Shown here: piece after piece, positions 31,273-40,311 of the stretch
Layout: the number at the start of each line of letters is the position of its first letter
Position numbering within the stretch: position 1 is the stretch's first letter
Source: Polaromonas sp.
GTDB lineage: Bacteria; Pseudomonadota; Gammaproteobacteria; Burkholderiales; Burkholderiaceae_C
Length of the DNA: 64,000 nucleotides
Reading direction: 5' to 3'
NCBI GenBank assembly: GCA_013824015.1
Contig: PNNC01000063.1
Coordinates: 62,001 to 126,000, forward strand
Program-made: the position numbers and the translations under genes
The notes under the pieces: model-generated
The model's database searches: none
What the model was told of the DNA's origin: nothing
What the model saw: only the letters and a program-made list of their open reading frames with translations

Positions 31273-33726
31273 ATGAACAAAATTCTTGAGCGAATCCAAC
31301 CTTTTGTTACGACGGCGATCCACCACCTGCGGCATCCGACGCGGCGTGGTGTGTTGCTGGGCCTGGCGGCCTTGCCGGGCCTGCTGGTGCTGTACTTCCT
31401 GTTGCTGATCCCGTTCACGCCGAGCATCCGCGACATCCAGAAGTCGCGGACCCAGCAGCCGGCCATCGTGATGTCGGCCGACGGCAAGGAACTGGCGGCC
31501 TTCAAGGGCGCCAACCGGGACCGCATCAAGCTCGCCGACATCTCGCCGAATGTGGTGGCGGCGCTGATCTCGACCGAGGACCACCGCTTCTACGAGCACC
31601 ACGGACTCGACTTCACGCGTATCGGCGGCGCGGTGCTGCGCACCTTTGGCGGCGACCTGCAGGGCGGCTCGACCCTCACCCAGCAACTGGCGCGCAACCT
31701 CTATCCGGAAGAGGTCGGCCGCTCGCGCAGCCTGACGCGCAAGTTCAAGGAGATCATCACCGCGCTGAAGATCGAGGCGATCTACAGCAAGGACGAGATC
31801 CTCGAGACCTACCTGAACACCGTGCCTTTCCTGTACAACGCCTACGGCATCGAGATGGCGGCGCGCACCTATTTCGACAAGTCGGCCGACAAGCTCGACG
31901 TGCTCGAAAGCGCGACCCTGGTCGGCATGCTCAAGGGCACCAGTTATTACAACCCGGTGCAGAACCCGGAGCGCGCGAAGGAGCGCCGCAACATCGTGCT
32001 GGGACAGATGGTCAAGCACAACAAGCTCGACGCCAAACGCTTCGAGGTGCTCAAGAAGCGTCCGCTCAAGGTGGACTTCGAGCGCCAGACCGAGCCGCTG
32101 GGTGCGGCGCCGCACCTGACGCAGTATTTGCGCCGCTGGCTGATCGACTGGGCCGACCGCAACGACTACAACATCTATGCCGATGGCCTGGTGGTGCGCA
32201 CCACCATCGACTCGCGCCTGCAAAAGCTGGCCAACGAGGCGGTCGTGCGCCAGGGCGAGCGGCTGCAGGGTGTGGCCAACAATGAATGGGGTCCACGCGC
32301 CTGGGCCGGCCGCAAGGACCTGGTGCGTGCGCTGGTGCGCGAAACACCCGAATACAAAAGCGCCAAAGAGCAGGGCGAGGCCGACGAGGCGATTTTCAAG
32401 CGCCTGCTGGCCGACGCGGCTTTCATGCAGGCCCTGCGCCAGGACAAGACCCGGCTGCAGGTCGGTTTCATGGCACAGGACCCGACCAACGGCCATGTGA
32501 AAGCCTGGGTTGGCAGCCGCGATTTTGCGACCGACCCCTTCGACCATGTGCAGCAGGCGCGCCGCCAGGCCGGCTCGACCTTCAAGCCTTTTGTCTATGG
32601 GGCCGCGTTTGAAAACGGTGCGCGGCCAACCGACACGTATATGGACGATGCGGTCGAGATTCCGCTGGGCGGCAACCAGGTCTGGCGGCCGACCGACGGC
32701 GGCGGCCCGAGTTATGCGCCGATGACGCTGCGCCAGGGCTTGATGTACTCCAAGAACACCATCACCGCACAGGTCATGCAAAGTGTCGGCCCTGAGAAGG
32801 TGGCGACGCTGGCGCGGGCCGCCGGTGTGCGCCAGAGCAAGCTCGAGCAGGTGATGTCGCTGGCGCTGGGCACCAGCCCGGTCACGCTCAAGGAAATGGT
32901 GGCGTCCTACGCGACCATCGCCAACAAGGGCGCCTACATCGAGCCCTTCATCGTGACCAGCGTCGAAGACCGCGACGGCAAGGTGCTGGAAACCTGGCAG
33001 GCCAAGGCGCCCGAGCAGGCCATGCAGGTCTCGACCGCGGAAACACTGGTGGATGTGATGCGCGGCGTGATCGACCAGGGCACCGGCACCGGCATCCGCA
33101 GCCGCCACGGCATCCAGGCCGATGTGGCCGGCAAGACCGGCACCACCCAGGACAACACCGACGGCTGGTTCATTTTGATGCACCCGCAGCTGGTGGCCGG
33201 TGCCTGGGTCGGCTTCAATGACAACCGCATCACGCTCAGCGATTACTGGGGTCAGGGCGCCCACAGCGCGCTGCCCATCGTCGGTGATTTTTTTGCGGCC
33301 TCGCTGCGCAGCAAGGTGGTCGATGCGCAGGCGCGCTTCGACATCGCGAAAAATTCCAGCGCACCGGCGCCCGAGCCGGCCAGCCCGGTCAGCGACTGGT
33401 TCAACAGCCTGTTCCCGCCGGCCGGCCAGGTGACACCGCCTTCGCAGCCGATGACCACGCCCGACGGCAGCCCGATCCCGGGCCTGCCGCAGATGCAGTC
33501 GGCACCACCGCCACCGCCACCACCGCCGCCCGCTGTGCCGTCGCAGCCGCCGCCGCCGGGAGTGGGCATGGTGATTCCGCCTTCGCCCGCGCCAGCCGCG
33601 CCAGCCGCGGCACCGCCCGGCTATGGGGTGGTGCCGGCGCGACCGGTCCCGCCGCAGGAGCGTGGCAGCGGTGGCGGCATTCCCATCCTGCGCGAATACA
33701 GCGTGCCCGACAGCGGCAACCGTTGA
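31273..33726 (+). CDS. Class A penicillin-binding protein (second paralog)
   Basis: An 817-residue bifunctional peptidoglycan synthase, collinear with the protein at 25242 over nearly its whole length. The glycosyltransferase Glu is E102 in LISTEDHRFYEHHG; the transpeptidase motifs are S435-TFK, S493-KN and K621-TG. Membrane helix at about 25-48. The C-terminal 110 residues are strongly proline-rich (a run of prolines near residue 745), unlike the milder tail of the first paralog. ATG at 31273 is used. The tandem arrangement with five unrelated genes in between points to a local duplication followed by insertions or rearrangement. Confidence 0.92.
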   Translation: MNKILERIQPFVTTAIHHLRHPTRRGVLLGLAALPGLLVLYFLLLIPFTPSIRDIQKSRTQQPAIVMSADGKELAAFKGANRDRIKLADISPNVVAALISTEDHRFYEHHGLDFTRIGGAVLRTFGGDLQGGSTLTQQLARNLYPEEVGRSRSLTRKFKEIITALKIEAIYSKDEILETYLNTVPFLYNAYGIEMAARTYFDKSADKLDVLESATLVGMLKGTSYYNPVQNPERAKERRNIVLGQMVKHNKLDAKRFEVLKKRPLKVDFERQTEPLGAAPHLTQYLRRWLIDWADRNDYNIYADGLVVRTTIDSRLQKLANEAVVRQGERLQGVANNEWGPRAWAGRKDLVRALVRETPEYKSAKEQGEADEAIFKRLLADAAFMQALRQDKTRLQVGFMAQDPTNGHVKAWVGSRDFATDPFDHVQQARRQAGSTFKPFVYGAAFENGARPTDTYMDDAVEIPLGGNQVWRPTDGGGPSYAPMTLRQGLMYSKNTITAQVMQSVGPEKVATLARAAGVRQSKLEQVMSLALGTSPVTLKEMVASYATIANKGAYIEPFIVTSVEDRDGKVLETWQAKAPEQAMQVSTAETLVDVMRGVIDQGTGTGIRSRHGIQADVAGKTGTTQDNTDGWFILMHPQLVAGAWVGFNDNRITLSDYWGQGAHSALPIVGDFFAASLRSKVVDAQARFDIAKNSSAPAPEPASPVSDWFNSLFPPAGQVTPPSQPMTTPDGSPIPGLPQMQSAPPPPPPPPPAVPSQPPPPGVGMVIPPSPAPAAPAAAPPGYGVVPARPVPPQERGSGGGIPILREYSVPDSGNR

Positions 33727-33818
33727 CGCCGCGCGGCTGCAAGCGGGCAGTGACGACCCTGCCTACAATCGGCAGTCGCCGGCCGCGCGCGCCTGCGCAC
33801 CCTCACTGACCCCTCTTC

Positions 33819-35036
33819 ATGACCACTGGCTCCGCCACCCTGCCTGCGGCCACGCGCCGGTCCATCCTGCTGCTGTCCTTTGCGACCTTCGCGAGCATGG
33901 CGGTGCAGCGCATCTGCGACGCCATGCTGCCCGAGTTGTCGCGCACGTTTTCGGTCAGCCTGACCCAGGCCGCGCAGGTGGTGTCGGTGTTTGCCGTGGT
34001 TTACGGGCTGGCGCAACTGGTCTATGGCCCGCTCGGCGACCGCTTCGGCAAGTTCGGCATCGTCACCTTTGCCACGCTGGCCTGCAGCATAGGCAGTGTG
34101 GTGGCGGTGTTGGCCACCAGCCTGGACATGTTGCTGCTGGCGCGCGTGATGGTGGCGATGGGCGCGGCGGCCGTGATTCCGCTGGCCATGGCCTGGGTCG
34201 GCGACACCGTGGCCTACGAGTTGCGGCAGGAAACGCTGGCCCGTATCGGCCTGGGCACCACGCTGGGTCTGGTCAGCGGGCTGCTGGTCGGCGGCGTGGT
34301 GACCGACGCACTGGGCTGGCGCTGGGCCTTTGTGCTGACCACCGTGCTGTTCGCCGGGGTCGGCACGCTGCTGTGGCTGGACTGGCGCCGCCAGCTGGCC
34401 GTGGCGCCGGCCGCGGTCAAGCCGGCCGGGCCGCGCACGCCCTACCTGCGCCAGGTGGGAAGCATCCTCAGCGGCCGCTGGTCGCGCTGGGTGCTGATCG
34501 TGATTTTTATCGAGGGCATCGCCGGCTTCGGCGTGCTGGCGATCTGGGCCTCGCACCTGCATGCGGTGCACAGCCTGTCGCTGACCCTGTCGGGCGCCGT
34601 GGTGGCGCTGTTCGGGCTGGGCGGCATGGGCTACATGGCGCTGGCGCGGCATCTGGTGCGGCGTTTCGGGGAGCGCGGCCTGGCCCTGCTGGGCGGCGCT
34701 GTGGCCGGCGCCGGCGCCATGGTGCTGGGCCTGACGCCCTGGTGGCAACTGGCGCTTCCCGCCAGCCTGCTCAGCGGTTTTGGTTTTTTCGGGCTGCACA
34801 ACACGCTGCAGACCAACGCCACGCAAATGGCGCCGGCCGCGCGCGGCACCGCGATGTCGATGTTCGCGGCCATCCTGTTCCTGGGCCAGTCCATCGGCGT
34901 GCTGCTGGCCGCCGGCCTGAGCGCACGTATCGGCTCGACCGCGGTGGTGGCACTCGGCGGCGCGGTGCTGATCGTGCTCGGCGCGGTGTTTGCCCACGGC
35001 ATCGGGCGCCGCGACGACCTGCAGGCGGCGCCCTGA
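33819..35036 (+). CDS. MFS transporter, drug/metabolite efflux type
   Basis: A 405-residue transporter with 12 predicted membrane helices. The MFS signature after helix 2 is YGPLGDRFGKFGIVTFATL, and helix 4 has LLARVMVAMGAAAVIPLAMAWVGD, the antiporter-type start of the drug/H+ antiporter family 1. It probably exports a small organic compound. It starts about 90 bases after the penicillin-binding protein gene without a visible terminator. Substrate unknown. Confidence 0.82.
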   Translation: MTTGSATLPAATRRSILLLSFATFASMAVQRICDAMLPELSRTFSVSLTQAAQVVSVFAVVYGLAQLVYGPLGDRFGKFGIVTFATLACSIGSVVAVLATSLDMLLLARVMVAMGAAAVIPLAMAWVGDTVAYELRQETLARIGLGTTLGLVSGLLVGGVVTDALGWRWAFVLTTVLFAGVGTLLWLDWRRQLAVAPAAVKPAGPRTPYLRQVGSILSGRWSRWVLIVIFIEGIAGFGVLAIWASHLHAVHSLSLTLSGAVVALFGLGGMGYMALARHLVRRFGERGLALLGGAVAGAGAMVLGLTPWWQLALPASLLSGFGFFGLHNTLQTNATQMAPAARGTAMSMFAAILFLGQSIGVLLAAGLSARIGSTAVVALGGAVLIVLGAVFAHGIGRRDDLQAAP

Positions 35037-35102
35037 GGGCGGACGCTTGAAAGCGTGATTCAATCAGCCTCAGGCTCTCACCACATCCACCGCAGGCACC
35101 CC

Positions 35103-35360
35103 ATGGCAACCGCTCAGGCAATCACCACCGACGACTACAAGCTGTTTCCGTCGCCACGCAACCGGCACAAGGTCATTTTTGCGCATCAGGTGTTTGTGCC
35201 CTATCCCTACATGCTGATCGACATGGACAGTTATGACTTCAAGGGCAAGTCCAGCCTGTTCGCAGCCTGCCGGCTCAGCGACGGCAAGATGGGGCAACTG
35301 GTAACGCTGGAACTGCCGGAAGATGAAGCCCGCTTCAAGAGCCGCTTCGTGCCGGATTGA
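35103..35360 (+). CDS. Conserved hypothetical small protein
   Basis: An 85-residue soluble protein: ITTDDYKLFPSPRNRHKVIF, then HQVFVPYPYMLIDMDSYDF, then FAACRLSDGKMGQLVTLELP. The short beta-rich pattern is compact and ordered, but I do not recognise a family. ATG at 35103 follows the upstream transporter gene by 66 bases. It is followed by a family A repeat that may act as its 3' end. Confidence 0.55.
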   Translation: MATAQAITTDDYKLFPSPRNRHKVIFAHQVFVPYPYMLIDMDSYDFKGKSSLFAACRLSDGKMGQLVTLELPEDEARFKSRFVPD

Positions 35361-35378
35361 GTTTTTTCCCGGTTTTAT

Positions 35379-35440
35379 GCGCCAAATCGGCCGCTGGCCC
35401 ATGTCCATCAAGGGCCATCAGCTATCAATTCGGTAGCATT
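35379..35440 (-). repeat. Intergenic repeat family A, copy 7 (inverted)
   Basis: Contains CGCTGGCCC / GGGCCATCAGC arms and then GCTATCAATTCGGTAGC. The orientation is opposite to copies 1 and 3-6. Confidence 0.8.
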
Positions 35441-35477
35441 CCAGGCGCTGAACGCCTGGTGCATACTTGCCAGCATC

Positions 35478-35867
35478 ATGGCGACCGCGCCCCGCAAACC
35501 CGCACAACCAAAGGCCGCGCCGCCGCCGAAAAAGCCGCGCACGCCGCGCAGCCACCATTACCACGTCTATGTGATCGAGCTGTCCGATGAGGTCTGGAAC
35601 GTCGGCCGCTTCCGCCGCGCCAACCCCGACTGGCAGCTCGGCAAACCTTTCGTCTATGTCGGCATGACCGGGCTGGACCCGGACGTGCGCTTTGACAAAC
35701 ACAAGGCCGGCATCCAGGCCAATGTTTATGTGCAGAAGTGGGGCATGCGCCTGTTGCCGCAGCTCTACACCATGTACAACCCGATGCCTTACGAAGGCGC
35801 GCGCGACATGGAAGTCGAGCTCGGCATTGCGCTGCGGGAGCAGGGCTATGGGGTGTGGCAGGCTTAG
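35478..35867 (+). CDS. GIY-YIG-like conserved hypothetical protein
   Basis: A 129-residue protein with a basic, proline-rich N-terminus (1-25), then HHYHVYVIELSDEVW and, after a short insertion, KPFVYVGMTGLDPDVRFDKHKAG. The 'VYVI ... VYVGMTG ... R...H..G' layout is that of the GIY-YIG nuclease superfamily, with 'YVG' replacing the second motif as in many members. The end reads MPYEGARDMEVELGIALREQ, where a catalytic Glu could lie. DNA cleavage activity is inferred from the pattern only. Confidence 0.6.
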   Translation: MATAPRKPAQPKAAPPPKKPRTPRSHHYHVYVIELSDEVWNVGRFRRANPDWQLGKPFVYVGMTGLDPDVRFDKHKAGIQANVYVQKWGMRLLPQLYTMYNPMPYEGARDMEVELGIALREQGYGVWQA

Positions 35868-36021
35868 GAGTATTGGGCGGGCCGAATCAGTGGGTGTGCT
35901 GCCAGGTCCCCATGACGCGGCCCGTTGTGCCGCTCGTCCATTTCTGGGATAGTCGGCGAGATTTCGGTCGCCGGTGGCCGTCGCTGACCGCCACCTTGTC
36001 CCAGGGCCCTTGTTCAAACTC

Positions 36022-36342
36022 ATGAAGCTCAAGTTCAATGTGGCCAATGGCCTTCTGTTGCTCGCCGGCCTGGGGTGCCTCGGCACAGGCATATTTTCGG
36101 TCGTCACTGAGGCGGTAGGAAGCGGCTTTGGCAGGGGCGCTCCAACGGTCACCCTTTACAAGGAAGATGGCGCCTCGGCTTACTGGTTTATGGTCCTGGG
36201 ATGGTTTGGCTTCGGGATCTGGCTGATAGGGGTGGCACTGATGTCTGCGCGTGAAGAATACGATGCGGCCCCGGGTTCTCTCGCTGATCAGGCCAGGCGC
36301 CGTGCCAGGCAAAGAGAAGTCGACCGTTTGGACAGCCGCTAA
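36022..36342 (+). CDS. Small membrane protein, hypothetical
   Basis: A 106-residue protein with two membrane helices (about 9-30 and 54-76) separated by a short external loop, and a basic C-terminal tail (DQARRRARQREVDRL). ATG at 36022 is chosen; a GTG 48 bases upstream is in frame. Composition is slightly less G+C-rich than the neighbours. No family recognised. Confidence 0.5.
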   Translation: MKLKFNVANGLLLLAGLGCLGTGIFSVVTEAVGSGFGRGAPTVTLYKEDGASAYWFMVLGWFGFGIWLIGVALMSAREEYDAAPGSLADQARRRARQREVDRLDSR

Positions 36343-36477
36343 GCCGTTGTTCCTGCGGCCGCCGGGCACGCATAGCCCGCGTCCCACACGCAGCACGATG
36401 AGATGCCTACAGCTCTGGCTTGAGCACGCATTAAGGTAAGGCTTGGGTCCGTTTCCCGGACATGCAAGGCGACAGAC

Positions 36478-36792
36478 ATGGATATCTCCACCCCCACCGA
36501 GACAAAGGCGGTTTTGCTGGACCAGCGCGCGGCGCAACGTTTTGGCCTGGCGCTGCGCCTGACCGTCGATGGTGACGAAGGCGCGACGCACGACCTCAGC
36601 GCCACCGGCCTGTATTTTTCCTCCGAGGCAGCGTATGTGCCCGGCCAGACCATCACGATGGTGCTGGAGTTTCCCGGCATCGCCGGCACCCGCACGCTCG
36701 GCTGCGAGGCCGAAGTGGTGCGGGTCACGCCTGTCGCCGAAGGCTTCAACGTCGCCGTGCGCCTGCTGACGCCGCTGTTTCCGGAGTCCTAG
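36478..36792 (+). CDS. PilZ-domain protein (c-di-GMP receptor type)
   Basis: A 104-residue single-domain protein. The two c-di-GMP-binding motifs are in place: R17-xxx-R21 (DQRAAQRFGLALRL) and D39-x-S-xx-G44 (HDLSATGLYF). The rest (GQTITMVLEFPGI, AEVVRVTPV, GFNVAVRLL) matches the PilZ beta-barrel. It would bind cyclic di-GMP and act as an adaptor; the partner is unknown and no motility or exopolysaccharide gene is adjacent. Confidence 0.82.
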   Translation: MDISTPTETKAVLLDQRAAQRFGLALRLTVDGDEGATHDLSATGLYFSSEAAYVPGQTITMVLEFPGIAGTRTLGCEAEVVRVTPVAEGFNVAVRLLTPLFPES

Positions 36793-37037
36793 GCACGAGG
36801 AGTCTGGGCGGCAGAAGAAACATCGGCTGCAAAGCGGCCGCAGCGGTCCATTTTTCACCGGCTTTTTGCCCCATGGCGACGGCTATGCGCTGCGAACCCG
36901 ATAAAAACTGTCCTCGCCGGGGCCACTTTTCGCTTCGACGCGTTCTGGCGCCCAGACTCCCAGGCTGTCACGGGGGTTGCATGGCCTGCCGGCGGGGCAG
37001 CATAAACTGGGCGCCATCAAAACCAGGAGACACCTTC

Positions 37038-37682
37038 ATGCTGACCCTTTGCGGCTCCCCGATTTCCAACTACTACAACAAGGTCAAGCTCGCGCTGCTT
37101 GAAAAAGGCGTGCCCTTCACCGAGGAAGTGGCGGCGACCCACAGCAGCGACGAGGCGATTCTCAGCGCCTCGCCGCTGGGCAAGATCCCGTTCATCCGCA
37201 CCGACCGCGGCGGCCTGTGCGAGAGCCAGGCCATCCTCGACTACATCGAGGCGACCGTGCCGCAGCCGGCGCTGATGCCGGCCGACCCCTTCGAAGCCGC
37301 CAAGGTGCGCGAACTCACCACCTTCATCGATTGGCACCTGGAGATCGTGGCGCGCCAGTTGTACCCCTCGACCTTCTTCGGCGCCGCCCCGCTCAGCGAA
37401 GGCAACCTGGCGCGTATCCGCAAACAGCTCGAGACCAACATCGCTGCCTTCAAGAAGCTGGCGAAGTTTGCGCCTTATGTCGCGGGTGACCGCCTGACGC
37501 AGGCCGACTGCGCCGCCTTTGCCAACCTGCCGCTGGTCGGCATGGCCAGCAAGGCGGCCTTCGGTGAGGACCTGCTGCTGGCCGGTGGCGTGGACTACAA
37601 GACCTACGTCAAGTTCATCGGCGAGCGTCCCTCGGCGCAAAAGGTCGTGGCCGACCGCAAGGCCGCCCAGACCAAAACCTGA
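37038..37682 (+). CDS. Glutathione S-transferase family protein
   Basis: A 214-residue protein with the thioredoxin-like N-terminal domain. SPISNYYNKVKLALLEKGVPF covers the glutathione-activating region, SPLGKIPFI holds the cis-proline, and the glutathione-binding Glu-Ser lies in LCESQAILDYIE. An all-helical domain follows, with the N-capping VAGDRLTQADCAAFANL motif. ATG at 37038 stands behind AGGAG. It probably detoxifies an electrophile; a specific class is not assigned. Confidence 0.88.
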   Translation: MLTLCGSPISNYYNKVKLALLEKGVPFTEEVAATHSSDEAILSASPLGKIPFIRTDRGGLCESQAILDYIEATVPQPALMPADPFEAAKVRELTTFIDWHLEIVARQLYPSTFFGAAPLSEGNLARIRKQLETNIAAFKKLAKFAPYVAGDRLTQADCAAFANLPLVGMASKAAFGEDLLLAGGVDYKTYVKFIGERPSAQKVVADRKAAQTKT

Positions 37683-37723
37683 ATGGCGACTGCGCCGGTG
37701 GCCATGCGAGGCCGGAGCGCCGC

Positions 37724-38905
37724 ATGACGCCTGCCGTTCCACGCCGCATCCTGCCGGTGATTGTGCTGTCGCAGTTTGCCGGCACCTCGCTGTGGTTTGC
37801 GGCCAATGCGGTCATGCCCGATTTGCAGCAGGCGGGCGGATTGCCGGCGACGGCCGTGGGCAGCCTGACTTCTGCGGTGCAGCTGGGTTTTGTGGCGGGC
37901 ACGCTGGTGTTTGCCTTGCTGATGCTGGCTGACCGGTTTGCGCCGGCGCGGGTGTTTTTGCTGTGTTCGCTGCTGGGCGCTGCCCTGAATGCCGCAGTGG
38001 TGGCGGTGCCGGACGATCTGGCGGCGCTGCTGGCCTTGCGTTTCGGCGTTGGGTTTGTGCTGGCGGGCATTTACCCGGTGGGCATGAAAATCGCGGCCAG
38101 CTGGTACCGCGAGCGTCTGGGCGCGGTGATGGGCGTGTTGATTGGTGCGCTGGTGCTGGGCACCGCCTTGCCGCACGGGCTGCGGGCGCTGGTCGGCAGC
38201 GGCGGCCTGGGCTCCTGGCAGGGGGTGATCCTGGGTGTGTCGCTGCTGGCGGCGCTGGGTGGCATCGCCACCGCCTGGCTGGTGCCCGAGAGCCCCTGGC
38301 AGGCACGCGGCGCGCGCATCACGCCGCGCGCGCTGGGGCTGATCTGGTCAGACCCACGTGTGCGCGCCTCGGTGTTCGGTTATTTCGGCCACATGTGGGA
38401 GCTGTACGCGTTTTTTGTGCTGGTGCCGCTGATGGTGGCGACACGTCTGGCGGGGGCTGCGGTCAGCGCCGCGTCGTTCTGGGTGATTGCCTCGGGTGCC
38501 GTGGGCTGTATCGGCGGCGGCCTGCTGGTGCGGCGCCTGGGCAGCGCGCGCGTGGCGCAGGTGCAGCTGGCCCTCAGCGGCGGGTGTTGCCTCGCGGCGC
38601 CCTGGATGCTGGGGGCGCCGCTGCCGCTGTTTCTGGCTTGGCTGCTGCTGTGGGGCATCACCGCCTCGGGCGACTCACCGCAGTTTTCCACGCTGACGGC
38701 CCGCAATGCGCCGCCGGCGGTGGCCGGCAGTGTGCTGACCTTTGCGAACTGCATCGGGTTTGCGATCTCGGTGCTGAGCATCGAGCTGTTTGTGCGGGCC
38801 GCCGCGAGCTGGCCGCTGGCCAGCGTGCTGCCCTGGCTGGCCCTGGGTCCGGCGCTGGGCCTGTGGATGCTGCAGCCCCTGCTGCGCGCGCCTGCGCCGC
38901 GCTGA
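37724..38905 (+). CDS. MFS transporter (CynX/NimT-like)
   Basis: A 393-residue, 12-helix transporter. SQFAGTSLWFAANAVMPDLQQ begins helix 1 and VGFVLAGIYPVGMKIAASWY lies at helix 4. The central loop is short (PESPWQARGARITPRALG). The first helix pattern resembles transporters of small organic anions and nitro-imidazole/cyanate type. It starts 41 bases after the GST stop, and the GST and transporter may form an efflux-detoxification pair. Substrate unknown. Confidence 0.78.
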   Translation: MTPAVPRRILPVIVLSQFAGTSLWFAANAVMPDLQQAGGLPATAVGSLTSAVQLGFVAGTLVFALLMLADRFAPARVFLLCSLLGAALNAAVVAVPDDLAALLALRFGVGFVLAGIYPVGMKIAASWYRERLGAVMGVLIGALVLGTALPHGLRALVGSGGLGSWQGVILGVSLLAALGGIATAWLVPESPWQARGARITPRALGLIWSDPRVRASVFGYFGHMWELYAFFVLVPLMVATRLAGAAVSAASFWVIASGAVGCIGGGLLVRRLGSARVAQVQLALSGGCCLAAPWMLGAPLPLFLAWLLLWGITASGDSPQFSTLTARNAPPAVAGSVLTFANCIGFAISVLSIELFVRAAASWPLASVLPWLALGPALGLWMLQPLLRAPAPR

Positions 38906-39056
38906 CCCTGTCCGGCGCCAAAAAATCACAGCTTTTTCTCCTGCGAATGGAGGATGCGTGCCGCCGGCGGCGGGCATTTAATTTGCAGCGGAGGAAGCTT
39001 TTTTGCGCCCGCGCGTGGACGATGACGCCACGGCGTACGCGCCAACGAGCACAGCT

Positions 39057-39974
39057 ATGGAAAACACGCTTGTTCATGCTGCGACCGTCTGCCGGCGCCT
39101 GCTGCTGTCTGCGGCCGTGCTCCTGCTTGCGGGCTGCCAGACGGTGCGCAACGGCGGCGCGCCCGAACCCTCGTTCGACCTGAATGCCGACCTGAAGGAG
39201 CTGGCCACCCAGTACCAGAGCGCCAGCAGCATCGCGGCCTTCTACAAGGACCCGACACGCAACGGGCGCGACGGCTTTGTCACTGGCCGGCTGGTGGTCA
39301 TGGATTTGCGCTACATCCAGTTCATCCGCGGTCTGACCTCGGACAAGCAGCAGATCGACTCCGCCACCGATGCAGCCACCATGACGATGAACCTGCTGGG
39401 CACCATCGTCAGTTCGGCGCGGGCCAAGACCAACCTCGCCGCCGCCGCGGCCGGCGTGGGCGGCATCAAGACCAATGTGGACAAACATTTCTATTACGAA
39501 AAAAGCGTGGAGGCGCTGGTGGCCACCATGAATGCGCAACGCAAGGAGGTGCTGGTGCGCATCCTCGGCGGGCTGCAGCAGGACATCGATGCCTACCCGT
39601 TTACCCAGGCGGTGACCGACCTGCACGACTACTACACGGCCGGCACGCTCAATGGTGCGATTGTTGGCATCCAGCAGCAGGCGGTGCAGAAGGAAGAGCT
39701 GGCCAACCAGAAGATCCAGCTGGTGCGCGATGTGGCGCTGCTGCCGCTGGCCGACCGCACGACCAAGCAGCAGCTGACCGCCGCACTGGCGCAGCCGGCG
39801 GCGACGGCTGAAGCCGTCGGCAAGGCGCTGGCCGCCCTCGGCATGGACGCCGACAAGATTCCCAAAGATGCCGTGCAGGCCAGGCGCGCCCTGCAGATCC
39901 ACATCGTCAACGCGCGCGACCCGGCGGCGATCGGCAAGGTGCAGCAAGCCATGAAAAGCGCAAACCTCATTTAG
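39057..39974 (+). CDS. Lipoprotein of the GH19 cassette, unrecognised family
   Basis: A 305-residue lipoprotein. The signal sequence ends LLLAGCQTV, a good lipobox, so it is anchored to a membrane. The mature protein is mostly helical, with LNADLKELATQYQSAS at the start, then QIDSATDAATMTMNLLGTI and a charged helical stretch AVQKEELANQKIQLVRDV, and no catalytic motif. ATG at 39057 is the start; the earlier frame is unrelated in composition. It opens a five-gene, same-strand run that includes a peptidoglycan hydrolase, and might be an anchor or protective partner. That role is a guess. Confidence 0.6.
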   Translation: MENTLVHAATVCRRLLLSAAVLLLAGCQTVRNGGAPEPSFDLNADLKELATQYQSASSIAAFYKDPTRNGRDGFVTGRLVVMDLRYIQFIRGLTSDKQQIDSATDAATMTMNLLGTIVSSARAKTNLAAAAAGVGGIKTNVDKHFYYEKSVEALVATMNAQRKEVLVRILGGLQQDIDAYPFTQAVTDLHDYYTAGTLNGAIVGIQQQAVQKEELANQKIQLVRDVALLPLADRTTKQQLTAALAQPAATAEAVGKALAALGMDADKIPKDAVQARRALQIHIVNARDPAAIGKVQQAMKSANLI

Positions 39975-39996
39975 CACACCCTTGGGGGGCCAGGCC

Positions 39997-40311
39997 ATGG
40001 ACGACAACGTGTACATCCGGCAGATCAACAAGCCTTCGCTGGACGCTTTTGCGCAGGCGGTCAACGACGAGGAGTCCGGCGGCACCGCCTTCGTCAAGTC
40101 CACGGTCGAGTGGTATGACAACGCCTTTGTCAACCTCGCGGTGTTCCGCCTTCTCGATCCGCCGGGCACGCTGGTGTCCGGGCCGGTGCAGTTGCTGGCG
40201 CATGGGCAGGCCGCGCCGCCGGGCGCTGCCCCTGTCTGGAACGGCGTGGTCCTGGTGGACGGCGTGAACCAGGCCGTCACGCTGTACCGCAGCGCCGGAG
40301 CCGGGGCATGA
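39997..40311 (+). CDS. Small cytoplasmic protein preceding the GH19 hydrolase, unknown
   Basis: A 104-residue protein without signal peptide or membrane segment: DDNVYIRQINKPSLDAFAQA, TAFVKSTVEWYDNAFVNLAV, VLVDGVNQAVTLYRS. Predicted beta-rich at the end. It starts 22 bases after the lipoprotein stop, and its own stop overlaps the hydrolase start by four bases (ATGA), which suggests coupled, stoichiometric production and perhaps an immunity, chaperone or loading role. None of this is proven and no family was recognised. Confidence 0.6.
   Translation: MDDNVYIRQINKPSLDAFAQAVNDEESGGTAFVKSTVEWYDNAFVNLAVFRLLDPPGTLVSGPVQLLAHGQAAPPGAAPVWNGVVLVDGVNQAVTLYRSAGAGA

Noticed and set aside
31246-33264. 672-residue open frame on the - strand opposite the second penicillin-binding protein
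   Set aside because: Composition and absence of motifs are those of a shadow frame; the opposite strand has all penicillin-binding motifs.
33480-33620. Simple-sequence CCGCCA-type run near the end of the second penicillin-binding protein
   Set aside because: Considered as a tandem repeat or phase-variation tract; it simply encodes the proline-rich tail and is irregular at the nucleotide level.
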